A DNA stretch of 35,828 nucleotides from an uncultured Mycoplasmatota bacterium (GTDB lineage: Bacteria; Bacillota_I; Bacilli_A; RF39; UBA660), in the NCBI GenBank assembly GCA_900543825.1, contig UQSR01000012.1, positions 1 to 35,828 of the forward strand, in the 5' to 3' direction. The translations under genes were made by a program, and so were the position numbers. Below are positions 16,631-25,115 of this stretch, in pieces. Below the pieces are notes generated by a model. That model was not told the DNA's origin. It worked only from the letters and a program-made list of their open reading frames with translations, and did not search any database. Numbering within the stretch: position 1 is the stretch's first letter; every line of letters begins with the position of its first letter.

Positions 16631-16648
16631 CCTTCTCTTATCTTATTT
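16609..16648. terminator. Perfect inverted repeat shared by the 3' ends of two convergent genes (bidirectional terminator)
   Basis: 17-bp perfect arms (16609-16625 and 16632-16648) around a six-base loop that holds both stop codons. Each arm encodes the residues NKIRE in the gene that reads it outward. U-richness after the stem is modest on both strands, so termination is likely but not certain. Confidence 0.7.
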
Positions 16649-17526
16649 ATCATTTCACTATCAAATTTCTTATTTCTTATCATTTCAATTTCATATTTAT
16701 AAGGAGGATATATCTTCTCTTTAGAATTATCGTCCTTAGTAACATAAGGAGTCTCTAATATCATAGGTATATCACTAAGTCTCTTATTATAAATAACACT
16801 AAGTAAATTATCAAAACCAATAGTACCAAAACCTATATTAGCATGTCTATCCTTATGACTATTAATAACATTCATACTATCATTAATATGTACACAATAT
16901 ATTTTATCAATACCAACAATATTATCAAATAAATCAAGAACATTATCAAAATTGCCAATATCATATCCCGCATCATTAAGATGACAAGTATCCAAACATA
17001 CCCCTATTTTATCAGGAAAGTTAATTTTATCAATAATATCCCTAATCTCCTCAAAAGATCTACCAATTTCATTACCTTTACCCGCCATAGTTTCAAGTAA
17101 TATTTTTACATCATAATCATTATCAAGTATCAAATTAAGACCCTTAGATATATTTTCAATAGCCTCTATTCTAGATACATTAACCGCTGATCCAGGATGA
17201 AGAACCATATATTTAATTCCCAAAGTACTACATCTTTTTACCTCTTCTTTTAAGAAAGAAACAGAAAAATTAAAATTATTCATATTAGCCAAATTAACAA
17301 TATAAGGAGCATGAACAATAACATTATTAATATCAATCCCATTATCATCCATTAACTTCTTAGCCTCATCCGTAAATTCAGACCTAATATCTCCCCTATT
17401 AGTATTTTGTGGAGCACCAGTATAAAACATAAACGTATTAGCCCCATACCCAATAGCCTCACGAGCACTTCCTACTAACTGATTATTACTCTTATAAGAA
17501 ACATGACTTCCTATTATCAAACTCAT
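16627..17526 (-). CDS. nfo: Endonuclease IV (AP endonuclease)
   Basis: 299 residues from the ATG at 17526 (MSLIIGSHVSYKS), with AGGGTGA five bases upstream. It cleaves DNA 5' of abasic sites in base-excision repair. The three-zinc TIM-barrel ligands are visible: GSHVS, VLHPGSAV, LLETMAGKGNE, CLDTCHLNDAGYD, VHINDSMN, KDRHANIGFG and ILETP. APQNTNRG near residue 40 is the usual DNA-reading segment. It ends tail to tail with a DUF2624-like gene and starts beside the pilin terminator. No missing residue seen. Confidence 0.97.
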   Translation of the reverse strand: MSLIIGSHVSYKSNNQLVGSAREAIGYGANTFMFYTGAPQNTNRGDIRSEFTDEAKKLMDDNGIDINNVIVHAPYIVNLANMNNFNFSVSFLKEEVKRCSTLGIKYMVLHPGSAVNVSRIEAIENISKGLNLILDNDYDVKILLETMAGKGNEIGRSFEEIRDIIDKINFPDKIGVCLDTCHLNDAGYDIGNFDNVLDLFDNIVGIDKIYCVHINDSMNVINSHKDRHANIGFGTIGFDNLLSVIYNKRLSDIPMILETPYVTKDDNSKEKIYPPYKYEIEMIRNKKFDSEMINKIREG

Positions 17527-17561
17527 TCTTATCACCCTAAATATATTATACTATATTTTAC

Positions 17562-17589
17562 CAAAAATAAAAAGAGGATTTCTCCTCTT
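17562..17589 (-). terminator. Intrinsic terminator of the pilin gene
   Basis: Perfect 7-bp stem AAGAGGA (17589-17583) / TCCTCTT (17578-17572), four-base loop, then TTTATTTTT. It begins nine bases after the stop codon. Confidence 0.88.
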
Positions 17590-17598
17590 AATTAATTG

Positions 17599-18069
17599 TT
17601 AACATCCTGAACCACTAACTGTGTTACTTTTACCACCATTAACATAAAATGGACTTGTTTTTCCATCAGCAGTAGTACCAGCAGTAAGCTTAATACAAAC
17701 TTTACCGTTTTTTAAATGAACCGACCCAGACAAACCAGTAGCATCAGTAACACCAGCAGCTTTTAATACTTCTGGAGTTAAATTGTCATCACTTGGTTCA
17801 GCAGTAGGTAACTTTTTATCAGTAAGATTATTTACAAAAGTTGTATAAGCATCATCTGGATCACCAGCAACAGTACCCAAAGTAGCTAATTCATATTGTT
17901 TAGTAAACCATTCTGTTGCAGTATCAGCAGCATTTTGAAGTTGACTTTCTTTTGCTTTATTCATTGAAGATATTACTGATGGTATAGTTACTACTAATAC
18001 TACAGCAAGTATTACGATAACTGCTAGTAGTTCTATTAAAGTAAATCCTTTTCTATTTAATTTTTTCAT
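17599..18069 (-). CDS. Type IV pilin-like / pseudopilin protein
   Basis: 156 residues. A type III (prepilin) signal is clear: MKKLNRKG|FTLIELLAVIV, with cleavage expected after Gly8 and Glu at mature position 5, followed by a ~22-residue hydrophobic helix. The mature domain is Thr/Ala/Asp-rich and carries two Cys (GKVCIKL and the final SGSGC) that could pair. It resembles ComGC-class or major-pilin-like proteins. No prepilin peptidase, ATPase or other pilus gene lies in the window. The ATG at 18069 has GAGGAGG upstream, its own strong promoter and its own terminator, as for an abundant structural protein. Confidence 0.88.
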   Translation of the reverse strand: MKKLNRKGFTLIELLAVIVILAVVLVVTIPSVISSMNKAKESQLQNAADTATEWFTKQYELATLGTVAGDPDDAYTTFVNNLTDKKLPTAEPSDDNLTPEVLKAAGVTDATGLSGSVHLKNGKVCIKLTAGTTADGKTSPFYVNGGKSNTVSGSGC

Positions 18070-18100
18070 ATATATTAATCCTCCTCTATCCTATAAGATA

Positions 18101-18129
18101 ATATTAACATAAAATAAAATATTAGTCAA
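18101..18129 (-). promoter_or_regulatory. Promoter of the pilin gene
   Basis: Minus strand TTGACT (18129-18124), 17 bases, TAATAT (18106-18101), 31 bases before the ATG. Confidence 0.75.
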
Positions 18130-18159
18130 TTATATCAAGATAAATATTTATACTTTTTT

Positions 18160-18211
18160 TAAAGAAAATAAGAAGGTATCCCCCCTTCAAGCGGAATGGG
18201 AATGCCTTCTT
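18160..18211 (-). terminator. GC-rich intrinsic terminator of the smpB-ylbF-rsmD unit
   Basis: AAGAAGG (18211-18205) pairs with CCTTCTT (18176-18170). After one mismatch, ATTCCC pairs with GGGGAT (one G-U). Then TATTTTCTTT. It is the most GC-rich hairpin of the left part of the window and lies ~40 bases after the rsmD stop. Confidence 0.75.
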
Positions 18212-18226
18212 AATGTAATTTAAATT

Positions 18227-18264
18227 ACCAATAAATTATATCAATACTTTAATAATTTATTGGT
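18227..18264 (-). other. Hairpin over the rsmD stop codon
   Basis: Perfect 13-bp AT-rich arms (18227-18239 and 18252-18264) with a 12-base loop that begins inside the stop codon (18251-18249). The 5' arm encodes the last residues of RsmD. No U-tract follows; possibly a 3'-end stabiliser ahead of the terminator at 18160-18211. Confidence 0.6.
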
Positions 18265-18809
18265 TTCTTAAGATAAATATTTACATATTTATCACCATAT
18301 TTCTTACTTTTAAGTAATCTAAGATTACTATAATTATCTTTTAATATATCAGTACTATATTCTAATACCAATATTCCATCATCTTCTAGTAGATTATATT
18401 TATTTACTAATTCTATAACCTCATTCATAGCTTCCATCTTATAAGGAGCATCCACTAAAATAATATTAAACTTAATATTATTATTTTTAAAATATAATAA
18501 AGCTTCTCTATAATCCCTATTAATAATAGTGGATTTCTCTTCAATATTAAGATTATTAATATTTTTCCTTAATATATTTAATATCTCCCTACCATTATCA
18601 ACAAAATAACATTTCTTAGCTCCCATAGATATAGCTTCAATTCCAAGGCTTCCACTACCAGAAAATAAATCAAGTACTAAGCTATCATTTATATATTCTT
18701 GAATACTTGCAAACATAGATTCTTTTACCCTATTCATCGTAGGTCTAGTACCTATAGTATCATAACCATCAATATTTCTACCTTTTAAATAACCACTTAT
18801 TACTCTCAT
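18249..18809 (-). CDS. rsmD: 16S rRNA (guanine-N2)-methyltransferase RsmD
   Basis: 186 residues. It methylates G966 of 16S rRNA using S-adenosylmethionine. MRVISGYLKGRNI, the TRPTMNRVKESMFASI segment and the SAM loop LVLDLFSGSGSLGIEAISMG are typical. The catalytic motif, usually DPPY/F, reads DAPY here (ILVDAPYKMEAM). The start overlaps the YlbF-like stop by four bases (ATGA). ylbF-(ylbG)-rsmD order is known from Bacillus, where coaD follows; here coaD is absent and a terminator follows instead. Confidence 0.94.
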   Translation of the reverse strand: MRVISGYLKGRNIDGYDTIGTRPTMNRVKESMFASIQEYINDSLVLDLFSGSGSLGIEAISMGAKKCYFVDNGREILNILRKNINNLNIEEKSTIINRDYREALLYFKNNNIKFNIILVDAPYKMEAMNEVIELVNKYNLLEDDGILVLEYSTDILKDNYSNLRLLKSKKYGDKYVNIYLKKPINY

Positions 18810-19102
18810 TTAGTGCACCCTCTTACATCAGTATATTTTTTAAATCTATTATTTATATTCATAACATAGTAAAAAAGTTCATTATAATATTTCATATATT
18901 CCTTATATTCTGGATATGTATATATTTCCTTTTTAAGAGATATCTTTTCATAGTCATCAGTACTATTATTATACTTATCTATTAATTCTAACAGTTTCTT
19001 ATTATTAACTACTAAAGTTTTATAATGATCTAAATTTCTTATAATATCACTATCTTCAAAAGCCTTAATAAGTAGTTTCGTTTTATCTATTACTCTATCC
19101 AT
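18806..19102 (-). CDS. YlbF/YmcA-family protein
   Basis: 98 residues, helical and charged. The pattern KTKLLIKAFEDSDIIRNLDH, then NNKKLLELIDKYNN, then IYTYPEYKEYMKYYNELFY and INNRFKKYTDVRGC follows the YlbF/YmcA (DUF964) family. In Bacillus members act with YaaT to modulate RNase Y and development. The position directly before rsmD, as in Bacillus (ylbF-ylbG-rsmD), supports the call. The ATG overlaps the smpB TAA by one base. The C-terminal half of Bacillus YlbF with its Cys cluster is missing; a single Cys remains near the end. Confidence 0.75.
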   Translation of the reverse strand: MDRVIDKTKLLIKAFEDSDIIRNLDHYKTLVVNNKKLLELIDKYNNSTDDYEKISLKKEIYTYPEYKEYMKYYNELFYYVMNINNRFKKYTDVRGCTK

Positions 19103-19539
19103 TATCTATATTTCAAACTCTTTTCCATTTCTCTTTGAATATCTCTCTCTTTAATTATCTCTTTTTTATTATAATTCTTCTTACCTTTAGCTACTCCAAT
19201 TAAAACCTTAGCCTTATTCTTAACAAAATATATTTTAAGTGGTACTAATGTATATCCTTCAATTTCTAATTTATCTTTTAATTTAAGTATTTCTTTTTTA
19301 TGTAATAGTAGTTTCCTAGTTCTATCTTCATCATGATTAAATCTATTTCCTTCTTCATATAAAGAAATATGAGTATTAAGTAAATAAATTTCATTATTTC
19401 TAATAATAGCATAACTATCTTTAATATTTACTTTACCCATTCTTATTGATTTAATCTCTGTACCAGTAAGAACAATACCAGCTTCATAAGTATCTTCTAT
19501 TTCATAATCATATCTTGCTTTTCTATTTAATATTTCCAT
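19102..19539 (-). CDS. smpB: SsrA-binding protein SmpB
   Basis: 145 residues from the ATG at 19539 (MEILNRKARYDYEIED), with AAAGGTGA five bases upstream. SmpB brings tmRNA to stalled ribosomes. The OB-fold segments YEAGIVLTGTEIKSIRMGKV, LLLHKKEILKLKDKLEIEG, LVPLKIYFVKNKAKVLIGVA and the basic tail GKKNYNKKEIIKERDIQREM are all typical. It is coupled to a ylbF-like gene. RNase R, its usual partner in degrading tagged mRNA, lies two to three genes upstream. The tmRNA gene itself is not in the window. Confidence 0.97.
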   Translation of the reverse strand: MEILNRKARYDYEIEDTYEAGIVLTGTEIKSIRMGKVNIKDSYAIIRNNEIYLLNTHISLYEEGNRFNHDEDRTRKLLLHKKEILKLKDKLEIEGYTLVPLKIYFVKNKAKVLIGVAKGKKNYNKKEIIKERDIQREMEKSLKYR

Positions 19540-19563
19540 AGTAATCACCTTTTTCTATATATA

Positions 19564-19592
19564 ATTATATATTATTTTCTATATTTTAACAA
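19564..19592 (-). promoter_or_regulatory. Likely promoter of smpB-ylbF-rsmD
   Basis: Minus strand TTGTTA (19592-19587), 17 bases, TATAAT (19569-19564). Alternative boxes with 17-base spacing exist a few bases upstream (TTACAT with TAATAT), so the exact start is uncertain. It lies in the 101-base gap after the CapA gene. Confidence 0.4.
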
Positions 19593-19640
19593 TATTATAT
19601 ACTCAACTACTTATATGTAATTTATACTATTATCACATTT

Positions 19641-20849
19641 TTAACTTAAACTATTAATATTAATACTACTATCTATACTCCTAACTATATTGGCATATTT
19701 ATTATATACTCTTTCATAGTCATTAAGATAATCTTTAATATCAGGATTAGAAAAAGGAATAATTTTATATCCATCTTTATTAGTAGTATATATAAGTTCA
19801 TTATTTAAATCACTTAACTTAATACTAGAATTATTATCTTTATCTATATTCTTAGTAATTTTAATACTACTTAATAATCCCACAGTAGTATTATAATCAT
19901 TATTAGTATCTTGAGCAGATAAAAAGTTACCTAAAGAATATATTACTAAAGTATCATTAATATATGTTATAGGCATAATAACATGAGGATGAGTACCTAT
20001 AATTATATCTACCCCTAAAGAAGATAAAAATTCTGCCATATCAATTTGATAATTAGTAGGAACATGTGTATATTCTACTCCAAAATGCATTGCCACAATA
20101 AGTAGATCTACTTTATCTCTAACTCTTAAAATATCTTTCTTAACCACTTCTTTATATTCTTGATACTTAGTATCATTATCTGGATTATTACCAGTACAAG
20201 GCCATATATTTACTAAATATTCTTTACCTTCAGGAACTTTAATACCATTAGTACCATAAGTATAATTAAGCATAGTATAAGTAATATTATTAACCTCTTT
20301 AATATTAACTTTATTTCTATCATCATTAGATAAATAACTACCAGACGTTAATACATTACTCTTATTATTCCAATAATTAAGAGAATTAATAATAGCCTTC
20401 TCACCTCTATCAAGAGTATGATTAGTAGCTAAACTTACCAAATTAAAACCAGTATCTATTGTAGCATCACCAACTTCATAAGGAGAATTAAAAGCAGGAT
20501 ATGAAGATACGCCTATTTCAGAACCACCTAAAATAGTTTCCTGATTATAATAAGCTAAATCATAGTTCTTAACAATATCTTTAATATAACTATACATAGA
20601 CTTAAAATCATAACTACCATCATCCTTTTTAGCGGCATTATATAGTTTATCATTAATAAGATTATCTCCTGCCATAATAAGACTAATCGAAGTACTATGA
20701 TTATTATCATCTACATTTACTTTACTATCACTACTTATATTATTATGATTATTCAATAATTTATTATATCCAAAATATATTCCTATAATTAATATTATTA
20801 GAACTACAAATATTCTTAATACCTTATCCTTTTTTCTTTTATTTCTCAT
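19641..20849 (-). CDS. CapA-family (poly-gamma-glutamate capsule type) metallophosphatase-fold protein
   Basis: 402 residues. A basic start and one hydrophobic span (about 12-28, IFVVLIILIIGIYFGY) anchor it outside the membrane. A Ser/Asn/Asp-rich linker follows. The PGA_cap domain is then clear: MAGDNLINDKLY, YYNQETILGG, SLATNHTLDRGEKAI, VAMHFGVEYTH, IIGTHPHVIMP and IYSLGNFLSAQ, the metal-site motifs of the family. In Bacillus, CapA belongs to the poly-gamma-glutamate machinery; no capB/capC is here, so the role may be different. It sits between an RNase R paralogue (31 bases away) and smpB. The ATG at 20849 has AAGGAGA upstream. Confidence 0.9.
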   Translation of the reverse strand: MRNKRKKDKVLRIFVVLIILIIGIYFGYNKLLNNHNNISSDSKVNVDDNNHSTSISLIMAGDNLINDKLYNAAKKDDGSYDFKSMYSYIKDIVKNYDLAYYNQETILGGSEIGVSSYPAFNSPYEVGDATIDTGFNLVSLATNHTLDRGEKAIINSLNYWNNKSNVLTSGSYLSNDDRNKVNIKEVNNITYTMLNYTYGTNGIKVPEGKEYLVNIWPCTGNNPDNDTKYQEYKEVVKKDILRVRDKVDLLIVAMHFGVEYTHVPTNYQIDMAEFLSSLGVDIIIGTHPHVIMPITYINDTLVIYSLGNFLSAQDTNNDYNTTVGLLSSIKITKNIDKDNNSSIKLSDLNNELIYTTNKDGYKIIPFSNPDIKDYLNDYERVYNKYANIVRSIDSSININSLS

Positions 20850-20880
20850 ATATTCTCCTTATATTAGTCAAAAAGAAAGT

Positions 20881-22947
20881 TTATCTTCTTCTAACTTTCT
20901 TTTTACTTCTTTCTTCATACATATTTTTTACTTCATTAGTTTTCTTAGAAAAAACTATTTCTCCATTAGCAGTATTAACCTTAGATAGTTTAGCGATAAA
21001 CATATCCCCTATCAATATCTTTTCACCATTAGCTCCTACTATTGAATATCCATCTTTACCAAGATGAAAATATCTTTCATTATAATATAATCTACCATAT
21101 ATCATATTATCTGGATATAGTACTGTTAAATATTTATCTCCAATACTTGCTACAATTACTTCAAATTCCTCTTTCTCATATTGCTTCATAAATTCAGCTT
21201 TTCTAATATCATCTACTTTTCTTTCAGCTTTAATAGCTCTAAGTTCACCATCAGTAGCTATTCTAGCAATATAAGGAGTAATCTTCTCCCATTTTCTTTT
21301 AGTATAATTAATACCACAATGAATAGAATCTTTTAATATTCTTTGATTTATAGTATCAGATAATCTTCTTATAGGAGAAGTACCAGTAGAATAAGCATCT
21401 AATCCTAAAGCATAATGTCCAATATTAGTAGCGGAATACTTAGCTTTAGATTGACTCATAATGGCCATCTTATCATATATTATTTGTTCTCTAGAACCAG
21501 TATATGTTTTTTGTACTTCTCTAATATCATTAGTAGTAAAATCTTTCTTCTTACCCAAATTAATTTTATATCCTCTCTTTTTAAGTAGACCAATCCAACT
21601 ATTTAACTTATCAGTATCTGGACTATCATGGAATCTAGATATAAAAGGTAACTTATTCTTTAAGAAATAATCAGTTAAACACATATTATGAAGAAGCATT
21701 AAAAATTCAATTAATTCTTCAGCCTTACCCTGTCTTCTTTCCTTAATATTAATAATTGTATTATTCTCAATTAAAAACTTAACCTCATCAGAAGAAAACT
21801 CTAAGAAACCATCTTCTAACATTCTCTTTTTTACCTTCATAGCGGACATATATAAATTATCTAATAAAGAAGTATATTCCTGATAACCAGAAACAACAAT
21901 ATTATCTTCTAGATACTTATTAACATCACCATAAGTCATTCTTTTTCTATTATTTATTACAGCTTCGTTTATCTTATAATTTATTACTTTACCAGTATTA
22001 TCTATTTTAATACCCATAGATAGAGCATATCTATCCTCTCCTGGTACCAAAGAACATATACCATTAGATAAACTCTCATGCATCATAGGATTACAACATC
22101 CAGGAAAATATACCGAAATAGCTCTCTTTAAAGTCTCTTCCCACATAGCACTCTTATCCTCAATATATCTATTAGGATCCGCTATTTGAACATAAATAGT
22201 ATTATTATAATAGGAGACAGCATCATCAAAGTCCTTAGTATCATCACCATCTATTGTAACAGATACAATATCTCTTTGATCCTTTAAACCATTTCTTTTT
22301 TCATACATTATATTATCTTCTGATAATACTTTCTCTTTCTCACTTACTTCTTCTAAATACTTATCACTAAAACTAGTAGGAAAACCATTAAGTGCTAGTA
22401 CTTCTTTTTCTAACATACCAGTATCATCTTTATGACCTAATACCTCTTTAATAGTATTATCTTCACCACTTATAAGTAGTTTAGTTCCTAGTGGATATAT
22501 ATCATTTAAATATACATCTTCTTTATCTTCACATCTAGCTATATACTTCTTACCTTCTTTTACTACTTCAGCTATATAATCATAGTATTTCCTATCAATA
22601 ATCTTAACTACCTTAGCAGCACCCCTATGACTACCATAATCTACTAAAACAGTATCATTATTCCTTAGTTTCCCTTTATCTTTATATACAACATCTAACT
22701 CTGTACCATCTTCTAATACAACAATTATACCCTTTTTAGAAGTAATTTTAATTATACCCTTTCTAAGTGAAGTATTAGATACTAACATATATCTATCATT
22801 ATTCTTATATACAATACCTTCTTTACCCAATATTCTTAAAGTATCTAATACATCATCCTTATCTTTTCCTAATATTTTAGCTATTTCTAAAGCCTTTAAA
22901 TTATTATTTCTTTTATTACTTAGTAATTCTATAATGCTATTTTCCAT
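20881..22947 (-). CDS. Divergent second RNase R-like exoribonuclease (RNB family)
   Basis: 688 residues. An N-terminal winged helix (about 1-55) and small beta domains lead to an RNB catalytic domain. The metal-binding aspartates are intact (VTIDGDDTKDFDDAVS). A short C-terminal S1-like segment (FEVIVASIGDKYLTVLYPDN) and a basic tail (ERSKKKVRRR) follow. Conserved RNase R positions differ: HIADVS reads QIADPN, and the segment usually HFTSPIRRYPDL reads TGTSPIRRLSDT. The adjacent upstream gene is a canonical rnr, so this looks like a tandem duplication that diverged. The start lies 10 bases after the rnr stop with AGGGGGA upstream. Likely a 3'-5' exonuclease with altered substrate path; activity is unproven. 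Confidence 0.85.
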   Translation of the reverse strand: MENSIIELLSNKRNNNLKALEIAKILGKDKDDVLDTLRILGKEGIVYKNNDRYMLVSNTSLRKGIIKITSKKGIIVVLEDGTELDVVYKDKGKLRNNDTVLVDYGSHRGAAKVVKIIDRKYYDYIAEVVKEGKKYIARCEDKEDVYLNDIYPLGTKLLISGEDNTIKEVLGHKDDTGMLEKEVLALNGFPTSFSDKYLEEVSEKEKVLSEDNIMYEKRNGLKDQRDIVSVTIDGDDTKDFDDAVSYYNNTIYVQIADPNRYIEDKSAMWEETLKRAISVYFPGCCNPMMHESLSNGICSLVPGEDRYALSMGIKIDNTGKVINYKINEAVINNRKRMTYGDVNKYLEDNIVVSGYQEYTSLLDNLYMSAMKVKKRMLEDGFLEFSSDEVKFLIENNTIINIKERRQGKAEELIEFLMLLHNMCLTDYFLKNKLPFISRFHDSPDTDKLNSWIGLLKKRGYKINLGKKKDFTTNDIREVQKTYTGSREQIIYDKMAIMSQSKAKYSATNIGHYALGLDAYSTGTSPIRRLSDTINQRILKDSIHCGINYTKRKWEKITPYIARIATDGELRAIKAERKVDDIRKAEFMKQYEKEEFEVIVASIGDKYLTVLYPDNMIYGRLYYNERYFHLGKDGYSIVGANGEKILIGDMFIAKLSKVNTANGEIVFSKKTNEVKNMYEERSKKKVRRR

Positions 22948-22957
22948 TAATATCCCC

Positions 22958-25063
22958 CTACTTAGTTATTTTATCATCATATATTTCAAAGTCAATTTCT
23001 GATCTATCTTTATCAGCTCTTATAACTTTTACTTTAACCTTATCTCCAAAAGAGTATTTCTTCTTACTCTTTTTGCCAATCAAAGCCATTAAATCATTAT
23101 CAAAAACATAATAATCTCCCTTAATACTTTCAGCTTTAACTAATCCCTCTATAGTATTTTCAAGTTCAACAAAGAAACCAAACTCTACTACTCCTGATAT
23201 AATACCATCATACACTTCACCAATATGATCCATCATATATTCAGCCTTCTTCATCTTGTCAACATCTCTTTCACAATTTTGAGCCTCTTGTTCCCTAATT
23301 GAACAATGTTCACATTCTATAGGTAACTCTTCTTTTCTTTCACTTATTATTCTATCACTATAATTATAATTATAATCCTTAAGTAACCTATGTAAAATCA
23401 AATCTGGATATCTCCTAATAGGAGAAGTAAAATGACTATAACACTTACTACCAAGACCAAAATGTCCAATATTAATATCAGAATATACAGCCTTAGCCTG
23501 ACTACGAATAGCCATATCATGAAGTACTCTTACCTCTGGTACCTCTTCTAATTGACTAAGAATATGCTGTAAATCTTTAGGATTATCTATCTTATTTTTA
23601 CCATTAACAACATATCCATGTAAAGATAAGAACTTCATAAATTCACCAAGTCTCTTCTCATCAGGTTTATCATGAACACGATATATACCAGGTAAATTCT
23701 TATAATAAATAGATGAAGCAACTGTTTCATTAGCGGCTATCATAAAGTTCTCAATAAGTTCCTCACCACTTCTTTGTACTCTAGATTCAATATGAGTAGG
23801 ATGACAATTTTCATCAACTTTAATCTTAGCCTCAGTACTTTCAAATTCAATATACCCACGACGAATCATCTTTTTTCTTAATATCTTAGATAATTCATTC
23901 ATTAAAAGTAAAGTCTTTTCAAATGGTTTATAATCCTCACTAGTAGTATTTTCCTCTAATATCTTATTAACCTCTTCATAAGTCATCTTTTTCCTACTAC
24001 GAATAATAGACTTAAATATTTCATAGTGGCCAATATCTCCCTTATCATCAATAATCATCTCACAAGAAAACGCAAATCTATCTTCATTTTCATTTAAAGA
24101 ACATATACCATTAGATAATTTATGTGGAAGCATAGGTAATACCCTATCAACTAAATATACACTAGTACCTCTAAAATAAGCTTCATCATCTAATTTAGTA
24201 CCTTCCTTAACATAATAAGAAACATCCGCTATATGTACTCCCAACTTATATTTACCATCATCTAATTTAGATAAAGAAATAGCATCATCTATATCCTTAG
24301 TATCAGATCCATCAATAGTAAATATCTCTTCACTTCTTAAATCTCTTCTACCACTAGATAATTCCTTATTAATTTCTTCTTCTGTCAAATAAGAAGGAAT
24401 ATCATCTAATTCTTCTACCACCTCATCTGGAAAAGATGGACTAAAATTATATTCATAAACAAAAGATAAAATATCTACACCAACATCATTCTTATGACCA
24501 ATAATCTTAGTAATTTTACCAACTCTATTACCCTCTTTTAAAGGAGTAACCACTACTTTATGACCTTCTACTGCACCATTTAAATTATCTCTAGGAATAT
24601 ATATATTAGCACCCTTTTTATCCGGTTTAACAAAGTATTCACCATCTACTAATATAACTTCTCCTACCAAAGGTTCATAATTTCTCTTAATAGTTTTAAT
24701 AATTCTACCTTCAGGTCTCTCTTTATCTTTATTTAAATATTCAAATAAAACCAAGTCACCATCTTGTGCTCCATTAATATTCTTTTCATTAACATAAACA
24801 TCTTTAGTATCCTTATTAATAATAATAAAACCAAATCCCTTTTCATTTAATGATAAAGTTCCCTTTACCAAATGACTATTTTCTAAAAGTAAATATTTCT
24901 TTTTCTTATCACTATAATAAAGAATACCATCACTTACCATTTCATCAAGTGTATTTTGTAAACTTTTATATTCATCAATAGTAGTTAAACCAAGTAAATC
25001 ATTTAACTCCATAATAGTAAGAGAAGTATTATCTCTTAACTTATCTAATATAATTTCTTTCAT
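22958..25063 (-). CDS. rnr: Ribonuclease R
   Basis: 701 residues from the ATG at 25063 (MKEIILDKLRDN), five bases after AGGAGGG. A 3'-5' exoribonuclease that degrades structured RNA and works with tmRNA/SmpB. Order: winged helix (1-70), cold-shock domains (KGTLSLNEKGFGFIII, VGEVILVDGEYFVKPD), RNB domain with IDGSDTKDIDDAIS, HIADVSYYVKEGT, LPMLPHKLSNGICSLNE and HFTSPIRRYPDLILHRLL, then an S1 domain (YDGIISGVVEFGFFVELENT) near the C-terminus. It follows secG at 52 bases, as in Bacillus secG-rnr-smpB. All key residues are present. Confidence 0.97.
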   Translation of the reverse strand: MKEIILDKLRDNTSLTIMELNDLLGLTTIDEYKSLQNTLDEMVSDGILYYSDKKKKYLLLENSHLVKGTLSLNEKGFGFIIINKDTKDVYVNEKNINGAQDGDLVLFEYLNKDKERPEGRIIKTIKRNYEPLVGEVILVDGEYFVKPDKKGANIYIPRDNLNGAVEGHKVVVTPLKEGNRVGKITKIIGHKNDVGVDILSFVYEYNFSPSFPDEVVEELDDIPSYLTEEEINKELSSGRRDLRSEEIFTIDGSDTKDIDDAISLSKLDDGKYKLGVHIADVSYYVKEGTKLDDEAYFRGTSVYLVDRVLPMLPHKLSNGICSLNENEDRFAFSCEMIIDDKGDIGHYEIFKSIIRSRKKMTYEEVNKILEENTTSEDYKPFEKTLLLMNELSKILRKKMIRRGYIEFESTEAKIKVDENCHPTHIESRVQRSGEELIENFMIAANETVASSIYYKNLPGIYRVHDKPDEKRLGEFMKFLSLHGYVVNGKNKIDNPKDLQHILSQLEEVPEVRVLHDMAIRSQAKAVYSDINIGHFGLGSKCYSHFTSPIRRYPDLILHRLLKDYNYNYSDRIISERKEELPIECEHCSIREQEAQNCERDVDKMKKAEYMMDHIGEVYDGIISGVVEFGFFVELENTIEGLVKAESIKGDYYVFDNDLMALIGKKSKKKYSFGDKVKVKVIRADKDRSEIDFEIYDDKITK

Positions 25064-25115
25064 ACTAACCCTCCTCTTTTTATACACAAAAAGACTTAAA
25101 CATATTAAGTCTTAA

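Noticed and set aside
18160..18211. GC-rich hairpin as a mobile-element end or small RNA
   Set aside because: Position just after the rsmD unit, compact stem and T-rich downstream sequence on the minus strand fit an intrinsic terminator.
19641..20849. Poly-gamma-glutamate capsule operon
   Set aside because: Only the CapA-type gene is present; capB and capC are absent, so capsule synthesis cannot be claimed.
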